Positions 31,291-39,970 of a stretch of 64,000 nucleotides of DNA are shown here, in pieces. Position 1 is the stretch's first letter. Every line of letters starts with the position of its first letter. Source of the stretch: Pseudomonadota bacterium (GTDB lineage Bacteria > Pseudomonadota > Alphaproteobacteria > Rhizobiales > Xanthobacteraceae). The position numbers and the translations under genes were made by a program. The stretch covers positions 33,862 through 97,861 of the forward strand of contig JAEXYA010000001.1 in NCBI GenBank assembly GCA_023451825.1, written 5' to 3'. Under the pieces are notes generated by a model, which was not told the DNA's origin, made no database searches, and saw only the letters and a program-made list of their open reading frames with translations.

Positions 31291-31706
31291 TCGAGGGGCT
31301 GTCGCACATGACGTTCGTCGTGAAGGACCTGGAGCGGATGACCGAGATACTGACCACGGTATTCGGCGCAAAGGAGGTCTATTCCAGCGGCAAGGAGACT
31401 TTCTCCGTGTCGCCTGAAAAATTCTTTCTCATTGGCGATATCTGGATTGCGATCATGCAGGGCGATGCTCTGGCGCAGCGGTCATATAATCACATCGCCT
31501 TCAAGGTGAGGGACGAGGACATCGAAACTTATCTCGACCGCATCGGTTCGCTGGGACTCGATGTTCGTCCGGCTCGTCCGCGAATCGCAGGCGAGGGACG
31601 ATCGATCTATTTCCACGATCATGACAACCATCTCTTCGAATTGCATAGCGGTACGCTAGCCGAGCGCCTGAAAAGCTATGCCCGAGCTCGGGAGGCCGCG
31701 GAATGA
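31287..31706 (+). CDS. fosX: FosX-like epoxide hydrolase inside the phn operon
   Basis: A 139-residue vicinal-oxygen-chelate protein very close to FosX of Mesorhizobium loti. The metal ligands His7, His69 and Glu118 and the general base Glu44 of that enzyme are all at the same positions (GLSHMTF, SPEKFFL, YNHIAFK, LFELHSG). FosX adds water to the epoxide of fosfomycin, itself a phosphonate. The M. loti gene is also located among phn genes and hydrolyses fosfomycin only weakly, so the native role may be processing an epoxy- or other phosphonate before C-P bond cleavage. Four-base overlaps on both sides place it firmly within the operon. Confidence 0.92.
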   Translation: MIEGLSHMTFVVKDLERMTEILTTVFGAKEVYSSGKETFSVSPEKFFLIGDIWIAIMQGDALAQRSYNHIAFKVRDEDIETYLDRIGSLGLDVRPARPRIAGEGRSIYFHDHDNHLFELHSGTLAERLKSYARAREAAE

Positions 31707-32587
31707 ACGCGCCGACATACAACTTCGCCTATCTCGACGAGCAGACCAAGCGGATGATCCGCCGCGCGATCCTGAAGGCGATTGCGATCCCCGGCTATCA
31801 GGTGCCGTTCGCGTCGCGCGAAATGCCGATGCCTTATGGCTGGGGCACAGGCGGCGTGCAGGTGACGGCGGCAATCCTCGGTGTCGACGACAAGCTCAAG
31901 GTCATCGACCAGGGCTCCGACGACACGACCAACGCGATCTCGATCCGCAAGTTCTTCGAGAAGACCGCAGGCGTTGCGGTGACGACGAGCACCGCGGACG
32001 CGACCGTGATCCAGACGCGGCATCGCATTCCTGAGGCAAAGCTTGGCGCGCATCAGGTGCTGGTCTATCAGGTGCCGATTCCTGAGCCGCTGCGTTTCCT
32101 CGAGCCGCGTGAAACCGAGACGCGGCGCATGCATGCGCTCGCCGAATATGGCCTGATCCATGTGAAGCTGTATGAGGACATCGCGCGCTTCGGTCATATC
32201 GCGACGGCCTATGCCTATCCGGTGAAGGTCAACGCGCGCTATGTGATGGATCCGTCTCCGACGCCGAAATTCGACAATCCGAAGATGGACAATTGCGACG
32301 CCTTGCAGCTGTTCGGCGCCGGCCGCGAGAAGCGCATCTATGCGATCCCGCCTTACACAAAAGTGCAGTCTCTGGATTTCGAGGACCATCCGTTCGAGCC
32401 TTACAAGCACAAGGCCTGCTGCGCGCTCTGCAACGCCGAGGATTCCTATCTCGACGAGATCGTCACCGACGACAAGGGCAGCCGCATGTTCGTCTGCTCC
32501 GACACCGATTATTGCGAGACAAGGCAGGCGCAAGGCCATCATGGCAGTGAGAGCGCGGCGCCTTATGCGGAGGGCCGTCATGCTTGA
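31703..32587 (+). CDS. phnJ: C-P lyase catalytic subunit PhnJ
   Basis: A 294-residue radical SAM enzyme that breaks the carbon-phosphorus bond of ribose 1-methylphosphonate 5-phosphate. Its four cysteines C240, C243, C265 and C271 match C241, C244, C266 and C272 of the E. coli enzyme; three hold the Fe-S cluster and the last forms the thiyl radical. The glycine of the N-terminal radical site is Gly31 in IAIPGYQVPF. The protein is about 13 residues longer than in E. coli, mostly at the C-terminus. Confidence 0.97.
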   Translation: MNAPTYNFAYLDEQTKRMIRRAILKAIAIPGYQVPFASREMPMPYGWGTGGVQVTAAILGVDDKLKVIDQGSDDTTNAISIRKFFEKTAGVAVTTSTADATVIQTRHRIPEAKLGAHQVLVYQVPIPEPLRFLEPRETETRRMHALAEYGLIHVKLYEDIARFGHIATAYAYPVKVNARYVMDPSPTPKFDNPKMDNCDALQLFGAGREKRIYAIPPYTKVQSLDFEDHPFEPYKHKACCALCNAEDSYLDEIVTDDKGSRMFVCSDTDYCETRQAQGHHGSESAAPYAEGRHA

Positions 32588-33380
32588 TCGCACCACGACA
32601 CTGCAGGATGACTTGCCGATCCTGATCGCTGAGGGGCTCGGCAAGACCTATGGCAGACTGCAGGCCTGCCGCGATGTGTCCTTCAAGCTCTATCCCGGCG
32701 AAGTGCTCGCCATTGTCGGCGAGTCCGGTTCAGGCAAGTCCACACTGCTGCAACTTCTCTCGGCACAGCTTGCGCCGAATGCAGGCTGTGTGTCCTATCG
32801 CATGCGCGACGGCATCACGCGCGACCTCGTCACCATGGGTGAGGCCGAGCGCCGGCTGCTGTTCCGCACCGATTGGGGCTTCGTGCATCAGGATCCGGCG
32901 ATGGGCCTGCGCATGGCGGTCTCGGCTGGCGCCAATGTCGGCGAACGCCTGATGGCCGTCGGCCATAATCACTATGGCAAGATTCGCGAAACTGCGACGA
33001 CCTGGCTCGAGCGTGTCGAAATCTCGGCCGAACGGATCGACGATGCACCGCGCACTTATTCCGGCGGCATGCGCCAGCGGCTTCAGATCGCGCGCAATCT
33101 CGTCACCGAACCCCGCCTCGTCTTCATGGACGAGCCGACCGGCGGCCTCGACGTCTCCGTGCAGGCGCGCCTGCTCGACATGATGCGCTCGCTGGTGAGC
33201 GAGCTTGGTCTGTCCGCGATCTTGGTGACGCATGATCTCGCGGTCGCGCGCTTGCTATCGCATCGGGTGATGGTGATGCAGGGCGGGCGGGTCATCGAGA
33301 CCGGTTTGACCGATCAAGTGCTCGACGATCCCCGCGAGCCCTATACGCAATTGCTCGTTTCTTCGATCCTGCCGGCGTGA
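32580..33380 (+). CDS. phnK: Phosphonate C-P lyase ABC-type ATPase PhnK
   Basis: A 266-residue ABC-ATPase. Walker A is GESGSGKST, the signature is YSGGMRQR, Walker B is LVFMDEPTG and the switch His is in THDLAVARL. PhnK binds the C-P lyase core complex through PhnJ and is not a transport ATPase. The ATG at 32580 overlaps the phnJ stop by eight bases and gives a normal length; longer in-frame versions run inside phnJ. Confidence 0.95.
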   Translation: MLDRTTTLQDDLPILIAEGLGKTYGRLQACRDVSFKLYPGEVLAIVGESGSGKSTLLQLLSAQLAPNAGCVSYRMRDGITRDLVTMGEAERRLLFRTDWGFVHQDPAMGLRMAVSAGANVGERLMAVGHNHYGKIRETATTWLERVEISAERIDDAPRTYSGGMRQRLQIARNLVTEPRLVFMDEPTGGLDVSVQARLLDMMRSLVSELGLSAILVTHDLAVARLLSHRVMVMQGGRVIETGLTDQVLDDPREPYTQLLVSSILPA

Positions 33381-33387
33381 GGACACC

Positions 33388-34086
33388 ATGACTGCGATGA
33401 TCGAACTGCGAAATGCCGAGAAGACCTTCGTGATGCATCTGCAGGGCGGCATTCGCCTGCCGGTGATGCATGGGGTGACCTTCGACGTGAACGCCGGCGA
33501 ATGCGTCGTGCTGTCGGGCCCGTCGGGCGCGGGCAAGTCGTCGATCCTGAAAATGATCTTCGGCAATTACCGCTGCGACGGCGGCACGATCATCGTGCGC
33601 CATCTCGGCACGTCGGTGGATGTCGCCAATGCCGAGCCGCGCCAGATCCTCAGCGTTCGTCGCGACACCATCGGCTATGTCAGCCAGTTTCTACGCGCGG
33701 TTCCGCGCGTTGCCGCGATCGACGTCGTTGCCGAGCCTTTGCTCAACGCGGGCGTCAGCCGCGAGGAGGCACATGAACGCGCCGGCGCGCTGTTGAAGCG
33801 GCTGAATATCGGCGAGCGGCTGTGGCAACTGCCGCCATCGACGTTCTCGGGCGGTGAGCAGCAGCGCGTCAATATCGCGCGTGGCTTCATCTCGGATCTG
33901 CCGATCCTGCTGCTGGATGAGCCGACCGCGTCGCTGGACGCGGTCAATCGCGCGGTCGTGGTTGATCTGGTCGCCGAGAAAAAACGTGCCGGTGTGGCGA
34001 TGGTGGCCATTGTCCATGACGACGAAGTGCGGCATCTGATCGCCGACCGGCTGATCGACGTCACATCCTTCGCCGCTGCTGCCTGA
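33388..34086 (+). CDS. phnL: Phosphonate C-P lyase ABC-type ATPase PhnL
   Basis: A 232-residue ABC-ATPase needed with PhnGHI for making the ribose triphosphate phosphonate. Walker A is GPSGAGKSS, the signature is FSGGEQQRVNIARGF, Walker B is LLLDEPTAS and the switch His is in IVHDDEV. It follows phnK by seven bases. The protein is similar to LolD-type ATPases but its place among phn genes identifies it. Confidence 0.94.
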   Translation: MTAMIELRNAEKTFVMHLQGGIRLPVMHGVTFDVNAGECVVLSGPSGAGKSSILKMIFGNYRCDGGTIIVRHLGTSVDVANAEPRQILSVRRDTIGYVSQFLRAVPRVAAIDVVAEPLLNAGVSREEAHERAGALLKRLNIGERLWQLPPSTFSGGEQQRVNIARGFISDLPILLLDEPTASLDAVNRAVVVDLVAEKKRAGVAMVAIVHDDEVRHLIADRLIDVTSFAAAA

Positions 34087-34096
34087 AAGAGAGACC

Positions 34097-35251
34097 ATGA
34101 GCGCTTCATCGACTGAAACCGTCCTCGGCAACGCCAAGATCGTTCTGGCCGACCGCGTCATCGACAAAGGCTGGGTGGCCTTTGCGAATGGCCGTGTCGC
34201 CGAATTCGGCGAGGGCGATGCGCCTGTTGGTGCCGAGGATGCGCGCGGCGATCTCGTCATGCCGGGCCTGGTCGAACTCCACACCGATCACCTCGAAGCG
34301 CATTTCATGCCGCGACCGAAGGTGTTCTGGGATCCGATCTCCGCAGTGGTTTCCTATGACGGCCAGCTCGCAACGTCGGGCATTACAACGGTGCTCGATT
34401 CGGTGCGGGTCGGCTGCGAGGACGCGAGCCAGGGTATCGATAGCTATGCCGAGCTGCTGGTCGACTCCATCGCCAATGCCGGCAAGGCGGATCTGCTGCG
34501 CGTCGAACACTTCTTGCATCTGCGCTGCGAAATCCCGATGCCTTCGGTGGTCGAGGAAGCCAAGGCGCTGCTCGGCAAGACCGAAGTGCGGTTGATGTCG
34601 CTGATGGACCACACGCCTGGCCAGCGCCAGTTCCGCGACGAGGAGAAGCTACGCACCTATTATCGCGGCAAGGGCGGCAAGAACGACGCCGAGCTGGATA
34701 TCCTGTTCGCCAACCGTCTCGCCTGCCAGCAGCAATATGCAGCCGGCAATATGCGTGCAATCGTGGCATTGGCCCATGCCAACAATATCCCGCTGGCGAG
34801 TCATGACGACACCACGCATGAGAATGTGACCGAGGCCGTTGGTGACAAGGTCTCGGTGGCCGAATTCCCCACCACGCTGGAAGCAGCACAGGGGCTGCAC
34901 AAGGCCGGCATCGGCATCCTGATGGGCGCGCCGAATGTGGTCCGCAACGGCTCGCATTCCGGCAATATTGCCGCCATCGATCTCGCCCGCGAAGGCATGC
35001 TCGACATCCTGTCGTCGGATTATGTGCCGTCGAGCCTGTTGATGGGCGCGCTGCAACTGGCGACCAAAGTGCCCGCCATCGATCTTGCCAGCGCCGTGCG
35101 CACGGTGACCAAGCGGCCGGCGGAAGCGGTCGGCCTGATGGATCGCGGCGAGATCGCTATCGGCAAGCGCGCCGACGTGATCCGCGTTCATGTCGCCCAT
35201 GACGTGCCGGTGGTGCGCAGCGTGTGGCGGGAAGGACAGAGGGTGGCATGA
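34097..35251 (+). CDS. phnM: RPnTP hydrolase PhnM
   Basis: A 384-residue amidohydrolase-superfamily enzyme that removes pyrophosphate from the ribose triphosphate phosphonate to give the PhnJ substrate. The metal ligands are in MPGLVELHTDHLEAHFMPRP; later sites include LMDHTPGQRQF, ASHDDTTHENV and ILSSDYVPSSL. It follows phnL by ten bases and overlaps phnN. Confidence 0.95.
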   Translation: MSASSTETVLGNAKIVLADRVIDKGWVAFANGRVAEFGEGDAPVGAEDARGDLVMPGLVELHTDHLEAHFMPRPKVFWDPISAVVSYDGQLATSGITTVLDSVRVGCEDASQGIDSYAELLVDSIANAGKADLLRVEHFLHLRCEIPMPSVVEEAKALLGKTEVRLMSLMDHTPGQRQFRDEEKLRTYYRGKGGKNDAELDILFANRLACQQQYAAGNMRAIVALAHANNIPLASHDDTTHENVTEAVGDKVSVAEFPTTLEAAQGLHKAGIGILMGAPNVVRNGSHSGNIAAIDLAREGMLDILSSDYVPSSLLMGALQLATKVPAIDLASAVRTVTKRPAEAVGLMDRGEIAIGKRADVIRVHVAHDVPVVRSVWREGQRVA

Positions 35252-35823
35252 CCGACCTCGCAACAATGTCCGAAGCCGACACCAAGATCGGACCCGGAAG
35301 ACTGGTGCTGGTGGTCGGCCCTAGCGGCGCCGGCAAGGACACGTTGCTGGGCCTGGCACAGGCCGCGCTGGCAGATGACAGGGATGCCGTCTTCGTCCGC
35401 CGTGTGGTGACGCGCGAGGCGTCCGCCCATGAAAACAATATCCAGGTGACGCCAGAGGCATTTTGCGCCGCCAAGGCGGATGGGGCTTTCGCCGTCGATT
35501 GGGAAGCGCACGGACTCTATTATGCACTGCCGCGGGCGATCGACGATGACATCCGCGCCGGCCGCAGCGTCGTCGCCAATATCTCGCGCACGGTCATCCC
35601 GGCATTGCGCGCGACCTATGCGAATGTGGTCGTGGTCTCGATCACCGCGCCGCCGGAAGTGCTGGTGGCGCGGCTCACGGTTCGCGGCCGTGCCAGCGAC
35701 GGACCCATCGGCGATCGCCTGAAGCGCAGCGTCGAGACGGCAGGCGCGGATGTGACGATCAACAATGTCAGCCGGGCGGATACGCATGCCAGCGAACTGA
35801 TCCGCGTTATCAAAGGACACTAG
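35248..35823 (+). CDS. phnN: Ribose 1,5-bisphosphokinase PhnN
   Basis: A 191-residue kinase that turns ribose 1,5-bisphosphate into PRPP, returning the C-P lyase product to nucleotide metabolism. The P-loop is GPSGAGKDTL, and VRRVVTREASAHENN is the guanylate-kinase-like substrate segment of PhnN. The ATG at 35248 overlaps the phnM stop by four bases; a longer start at 35224 would lie within phnM. Confidence 0.93.
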   Translation: MTDLATMSEADTKIGPGRLVLVVGPSGAGKDTLLGLAQAALADDRDAVFVRRVVTREASAHENNIQVTPEAFCAAKADGAFAVDWEAHGLYYALPRAIDDDIRAGRSVVANISRTVIPALRATYANVVVVSITAPPEVLVARLTVRGRASDGPIGDRLKRSVETAGADVTINNVSRADTHASELIRVIKGH

Positions 35824-35843
35824 ACACAAATGGGAGTACGGCC

Positions 35844-36464
35844 ATGGCAGTGATCGAGAGCATCGAACAACTGGAAACCATCTATGGCCGCCTCGATGAT
35901 GTCGGCGAGGCGTCCACCGCCAAGGTCGCCGATCGCGTCACCGCCCAGTATCGCCGCCTGATCGAGGTCTCGCCCTTCGTGGCGCTGGCGACCTCGGGTC
36001 CGGAAGGGCTCGACTGCTCGCCGCGCGGCGATCTTCCGGGCTTTGTCCGTATCCATGACGAAAAGACCCTGATGATGCCGGACCGCCGCGGCAACAACCG
36101 GATCGACAGCCTTCGTAACATCGTCAGGGATCCCCGGATCGGCATGCTGTTCTTGATCCCCGGATCGGGCACGACTTTGCGCATCAATGGCATCGCCCAT
36201 CTGTCCGACGATCCAGAGTTGCTGGCGTCTTTCGCCGTGACCGAGAAGGCGCCGCGGACCGTGATCGTGATGGAGGTCGGCGAGATCTATTTCCAATGTG
36301 CCCGCGCCATCGTTCGCTCGGACCTGTGGAATCCCGACAAGCGCATCGATCCCAAGACCCTGCCGACGCCCGGCGAGATCCTGGCCGAGATGAGCGAGCA
36401 GAGGGTCGGTGGTGTCGAGTACGATCGCGCCTGGCCGGAACGGGCGCGGCAAACCATGTGGTAA
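35844..36464 (+). CDS. Pyridoxamine-phosphate-oxidase-like flavoprotein
   Basis: A 206-residue PPOX-class protein of the type with probable FMN binding. Typical segments are PFVALATSGPEGLDCSPRGD, MPDRRGNNRIDSLRNI and IGMLFLIPGSGTTLRINGIA, with the C-terminal YFQCARAIVRSDLW. It begins 20 bases after phnN, so it may be the last gene of the phn transcript. A link to phosphonate use is not known; such proteins reduce or oxidise small molecules with FMN or F420. Confidence 0.85.
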   Translation: MAVIESIEQLETIYGRLDDVGEASTAKVADRVTAQYRRLIEVSPFVALATSGPEGLDCSPRGDLPGFVRIHDEKTLMMPDRRGNNRIDSLRNIVRDPRIGMLFLIPGSGTTLRINGIAHLSDDPELLASFAVTEKAPRTVIVMEVGEIYFQCARAIVRSDLWNPDKRIDPKTLPTPGEILAEMSEQRVGGVEYDRAWPERARQTMW

Positions 36465-36710
36465 GGCGCGCTTATGGGGCTATTCGCTATGGTCGGCCGC
36501 GACCGAATCCCTCAGCCCCTTTATTCATAGGAAATGGGCTTGCGCGGTCCCCGAATCCCTGCCGTACAAGTCGAATCGGGGTTTGTGCGCCAAAAAACAT
36601 CATTTTTTAAGGGAAAAACGGCCGCATGGCCTATTGAAAGCCTGTTTTTTCCGGCGATTCCGCTAGTGTCTGTGCCATCGAATCACCCCTGCCAAACAAA
36701 AGGTGCAGAC

Positions 36711-37010
36711 ATGGCCGACCAAATGACGAAGTCCCAGCTCATCGAGAAAATCGCTGAGACCACCGAACTCACCAAGAAGGACGTCAAGGGCGTTCTCGAG
36801 AACCTCGCCACCCTCGGCTACAAAGAGCTGAAGAAGAACGGCGTGTTCCTGGTTCCGGGCTTCGCCAAGTTCGTCGTCATCAAGAAGCCGGCGACCAAGG
36901 CTCGCAAGGGCACCAACCCGTTCACCGGTGAAGCCATGACCTTCAAGGCCAAGCCGGCCCGCAAGATCGTGCGTGCCCGCCCGGTCAAGGCTGCGAAGGA
37001 CGCGGTCTAA
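36711..37010 (+). CDS. HU family DNA-binding protein
   Basis: A 99-residue nucleoid protein. The core MTKSQLIEKIAETTELTKKD and ELKKNGVFLVPGFAKF is typical, and the DNA-contacting arm is ARKGTNPFTGEAMTFKAKP. The C-terminus has an extra Ala/Lys/Arg-rich tail (RARPVKAAKDAV). The ATG at 36711 follows AAAAGG; the longer in-frame stretch upstream is not HU-like. The 246-base gap in front contains A- and T-rich tracts (about 36592-36655) likely to hold its promoter. A hairpin terminator follows the stop. Confidence 0.92.
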   Translation: MADQMTKSQLIEKIAETTELTKKDVKGVLENLATLGYKELKKNGVFLVPGFAKFVVIKKPATKARKGTNPFTGEAMTFKAKPARKIVRARPVKAAKDAV

Positions 37011-37018
37011 GAATCTCC

Positions 37019-37047
37019 GGGACGGCCGTTCGGTCGTCCCGCTTGTG
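37019..37047 (+). terminator. Candidate intrinsic terminator after the HU gene
   Basis: GGGACGGCC and GGTCGTCCC pair in a nine-base stem (one G-T pair) with a GTTC loop, nine bases after the stop codon. GCTTGTGGTT follows; the T-run is short, so termination may be partial. Confidence 0.65.
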
Positions 37048-37112
37048 GTTGCGCGCGGCGCGGCATTGCTCAGGCAATGTCGCGCCGTTTGCGTTTTGGG
37101 CGGAGAGCGTCG

Positions 37113-37286
37113 CTAAGCCCTGAAGATGGTGATACCCAAAACCAGCAGCAGGATGCAGATCACCAGGAAGATATAAAACAGGATCTTGGCGACGTCGGCC
37201 GTTGCGGCGGAGATGCCTGTGAAACCGAACACGCCGGCGACGATCGAGACCAGAAAGAAAATCAGCGCCCATTTCAGCAGGCTCAT
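37113..37286 (-). CDS. DUF1328 (YtjA family) small membrane protein
   Basis: A 57-residue protein made almost entirely of two transmembrane helices: LLKWALIFFLVSIVAGVFGF and VAKILFYIFLVICILLLVLG. The FGFTGIS turn between them is the DUF1328/YtjA signature. The ATG at 37286 is the family start; an upstream in-frame start adds 19 polar residues that do not fit. Function unknown; relatives respond to stress in enterobacteria. It faces the HU gene. Confidence 0.88.
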   Translation of the reverse strand: MSLLKWALIFFLVSIVAGVFGFTGISAATADVAKILFYIFLVICILLLVLGITIFRA

Positions 37287-37639
37287 GGCAATGCTCCGAT
37301 TGAATTCAAATCGGGAACGCGAGGCTCGGGCGGTTGGTTCCATCGCCCAGGGCGTGATGCAGCGGCGCCAATAGGTCCTTATCCGAGCAACCTACTTATG
37401 TACTCGCGTATAAGTGTACCAATTGAGGCCATAAGCGCGGAAGGGTTGTATTTTAAACGAGGCCTTAACCAAGACATCCCTAATGAAGGATGAGCGACCT
37501 TTGCATCTGCTTCGCATACCGGTCGCCACATTAAGGGTATTGAATGCGTATGGTGGTCGTTCAGGATTGGACCTGTGAAGTGGGTGCCGCGAATTCGCCG
37601 CGCGCCTTATCGACGCTCAGCGACATCGTGTGACAAGCC
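37287..37639. other. Intergenic region between DUF1328 and polysaccharide genes
   Basis: A 353-base divergent gap with no gene that I can support and none of the repeat families seen further left. The stretch around 37390-37460 is locally AT-rich and includes an imperfect palindrome (CTTAT near 37394, ATAAG near 37409). It must contain the promoters for DUF1328 and for the polysaccharide operon, but I could not identify them. Confidence 0.4.
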
Positions 37640-39970
37640 ATGTTCATCCGACGCCCTGCAAATTCTTCATCGTCCACTGAGATCGTGCAGACCGAGAATC
37701 CGCTGCAGAAAGTCTGGCGCCATCGTCAGATCTTCGGCGCGGTGTTTTGCGCCGTCATGATCATCACGGTGATTGCGCTGCTGGTCGTGCCGGTGCGCTA
37801 TTCCGCGTCGGGCTCGGTGATCGTCGCCGAACAGGAGCCGAGCAACGCCAATGCCTCCGCGGCATGGGCTGCCAAGATTGGCGATCCCGCCGATGTCGAA
37901 AGCCAGTTGCTGATCGTCAAGTCTCCGCGCCTGATGCGCCTCGCGCTGGATGCACCGGGCGTTCGCGATGCCGCGATCCAGGACTGCTTCGCGCGCAGCA
38001 CGACGACCTCGACCTGTGAGAAGGCGAAAGAGGATACCGGTGCGCTGGTCGATTATATCAGCGGCAATTACTCGATCGGCGGCACCGGCCGTTCGCGCGT
38101 CATCAGCATCGCCTATTCGTCGCCGATTGCCGAAGTTGCGCAGAAAATGGCCAACGCGCTGACCAATGCGTTTCTCGACGACCAGCGTCTGTCCGGCTCG
38201 AACAACAAGGAGCTCGCGGCGTCCTATCTCTGGAAGGAAGCCAAGCAGCTCGATGCCGAGTTGCGCGATGCCGATGCCAAGATTCAGGCTTTCCGCCGCA
38301 ACAAGGGTCTGGCGCGCGGCCAGCAGGCGCCGATCTGGTCGGAGCGCCTCACCAGTATCAGCCAGCAGCTTGCGAATGCCGAGAATGCCCGTGCGGAAGC
38401 CGCAGCGCGTCTGCAGGAGATCAAGAGCAATCAGGCCCGCGCCATCGACTCGCCGGCCGTGCAGTCGAACCGTTCGATCTCCGATCTGAAGCAGCAACTG
38501 ACCGTGGTCACGGCACAGCTCGCCAGCCAGTCGAATTCGCTCGGTCCGCGTCATCCGTCGATCCGTGCGCTTGAACAGGAGCAGGCGGCGATCCGCGATC
38601 GCATCACGGCAGAAGTCGCAAGCATCGTGGCGAGTGCCCAAAAGACATTCGAATCCAGCGATGCGCTGGTGAAATCTCTGACCAAGCAGATGGATGCGGC
38701 CAAGGCCGAAGTCGGCTCGGCCACCTCGGATGAATCCACCATCGAAAGCCTGGCGCGCAACACCGAGATCAAGCGCACGCAATATGCAGATCTCTATCGC
38801 CGCGCCAGTGAACTCGAAACCGAGCGCCGCGTGCTGATCGGCAGCACGCGTCTCGTCAGCCTCGCTGAATTGCCGGCGAAGCCATTCTTCCCGAAGAAGA
38901 TTCCCTTCGTCGCTGCCGGTGCGACGCTTGCCCTGCTGCTGGCCAGCTTCGCCGCTTTCTTCGGCGACAGCATGCGCCTCGACGGGTTGTCGCGCGCGCG
39001 GCGGCCGGTGCGGAGTGAATCGCAGGCGGCGCCGGTCGAGACGGCGCCCGTTGCTGCGCCAACGGTCGTTGCCGCAACGCCTGCACCGGTCGCGCCGGTT
39101 GCTGCGTCTGTGGCTCCGTCGGTGGCGGTCGACGCGCCGCCTGTCCAGCCGAAACCCGAGCCTGTTCTTGCCGGCTCGTCGTCCGAGCTCTCCGTTGTCA
39201 CCGGAGCGCCGATCCTCGCGCGTCTGCCGGCGGTTCAGCGCGAAGCCTCGGAGTCCGCCATCGGTGCGATCCTGTCGGCGCAGTCGGGCTCCGCTCTGGC
39301 GCGCAGCCTGCCGCTCGCGCGGAATGATCGTCACTATCAGGATGCGCTGCGCGATCTCGCCACGCATCTCCTTGCCCCGGTCAATGGCAAGGTCCGCAAG
39401 ACCATCCTCGTGGCGTCGCCATCGACAGCCGAAGGCAAGACGTTCCTGACCCTCTCGCTGGCTCAGCATCTCGCGGCGGCCGGTCGCAGCGTGCTGGTGA
39501 TCGAATGCGATCTCGGCGCGCCGAAATTCGAAGCCGCGCTCGGTCTGCGTAGCAGCCTTGGTCTGCAGGGCATCCTGCGCGGCGAGATCATGCCGCGCGA
39601 AAGCGTCGTCAGCACCAATGTGTCGAATCTCGATGCCATTCCGGCAGGTCCGGTGCCGGCATCCGCCGAACTCCTGATGCGCAAGCCGCTCGCCGATCTG
39701 CTGCAATGGGCGCAGATCTATGATGTGGTCCTCGTCGATGCGCCGTCGCCGGGCATCCAGACCGATCTCGGCGCGCTCGCCAAGCAGGTCGAAGGCGTGT
39801 TGCTCTGCATGCGGTCCGGCCGTTCGTCGATCGGACAGGCGGTCGCGACCTCAAGCGCCATTCGCGTCGCGGGCGGTGATCTGATGGGCATTGCCATCAC
39901 CATGGTTGCGGATGTCGGTGCTGCGCGCGCGTCGTCTGCCTCGAGCGATGCTTATGCCGGAGCGACGTGA
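37640..39970 (+). CDS. Polysaccharide chain-length protein with degenerate BY-kinase domain
   Basis: A 776-residue inner-membrane protein of the Wzc/GumC type, controlling length and export of a surface polysaccharide. Transmembrane segments are at about residues 31-50 and 423-445. A long coiled-coil periplasmic part lies between them (EAKQLDAELRDADAKI, ARAEAAARLQEIKS). A Val/Ala/Pro-rich linker (about 455-515) leads to a cytoplasmic ATPase domain. The P-loop reads SPSTAEGKTF, Walker A' reads VIECDLGAP where kinases have (I)DADLRRP, and Walker B is VVLVDAPS. The tyrosine-rich tail is missing; only one Tyr is near the end. Kinase activity is doubtful. Confidence 0.85.
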   Translation: MFIRRPANSSSSTEIVQTENPLQKVWRHRQIFGAVFCAVMIITVIALLVVPVRYSASGSVIVAEQEPSNANASAAWAAKIGDPADVESQLLIVKSPRLMRLALDAPGVRDAAIQDCFARSTTTSTCEKAKEDTGALVDYISGNYSIGGTGRSRVISIAYSSPIAEVAQKMANALTNAFLDDQRLSGSNNKELAASYLWKEAKQLDAELRDADAKIQAFRRNKGLARGQQAPIWSERLTSISQQLANAENARAEAAARLQEIKSNQARAIDSPAVQSNRSISDLKQQLTVVTAQLASQSNSLGPRHPSIRALEQEQAAIRDRITAEVASIVASAQKTFESSDALVKSLTKQMDAAKAEVGSATSDESTIESLARNTEIKRTQYADLYRRASELETERRVLIGSTRLVSLAELPAKPFFPKKIPFVAAGATLALLLASFAAFFGDSMRLDGLSRARRPVRSESQAAPVETAPVAAPTVVAATPAPVAPVAASVAPSVAVDAPPVQPKPEPVLAGSSSELSVVTGAPILARLPAVQREASESAIGAILSAQSGSALARSLPLARNDRHYQDALRDLATHLLAPVNGKVRKTILVASPSTAEGKTFLTLSLAQHLAAAGRSVLVIECDLGAPKFEAALGLRSSLGLQGILRGEIMPRESVVSTNVSNLDAIPAGPVPASAELLMRKPLADLLQWAQIYDVVLVDAPSPGIQTDLGALAKQVEGVLLCMRSGRSSIGQAVATSSAIRVAGGDLMGIAITMVADVGAARASSASSDAYAGAT

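Noticed and set aside
31287..31706. Horizontally acquired fosfomycin resistance gene
   Set aside because: It is locked into the operon by overlaps on both sides, has the base composition of its neighbours and no mobile element is near.
36534..36710. N-terminal extension of HU
   Set aside because: The 59 extra residues are not HU-like and cover A/T-tract sequence likely to be promoter; the ATG at 36711 has a ribosome binding site.
37667..39706. A 679-codon open frame on the minus strand opposite the polysaccharide chain-length gene
   Set aside because: It has extreme Arg content and no motif, while the plus frame has membrane segments, coiled coil and ATPase motifs.
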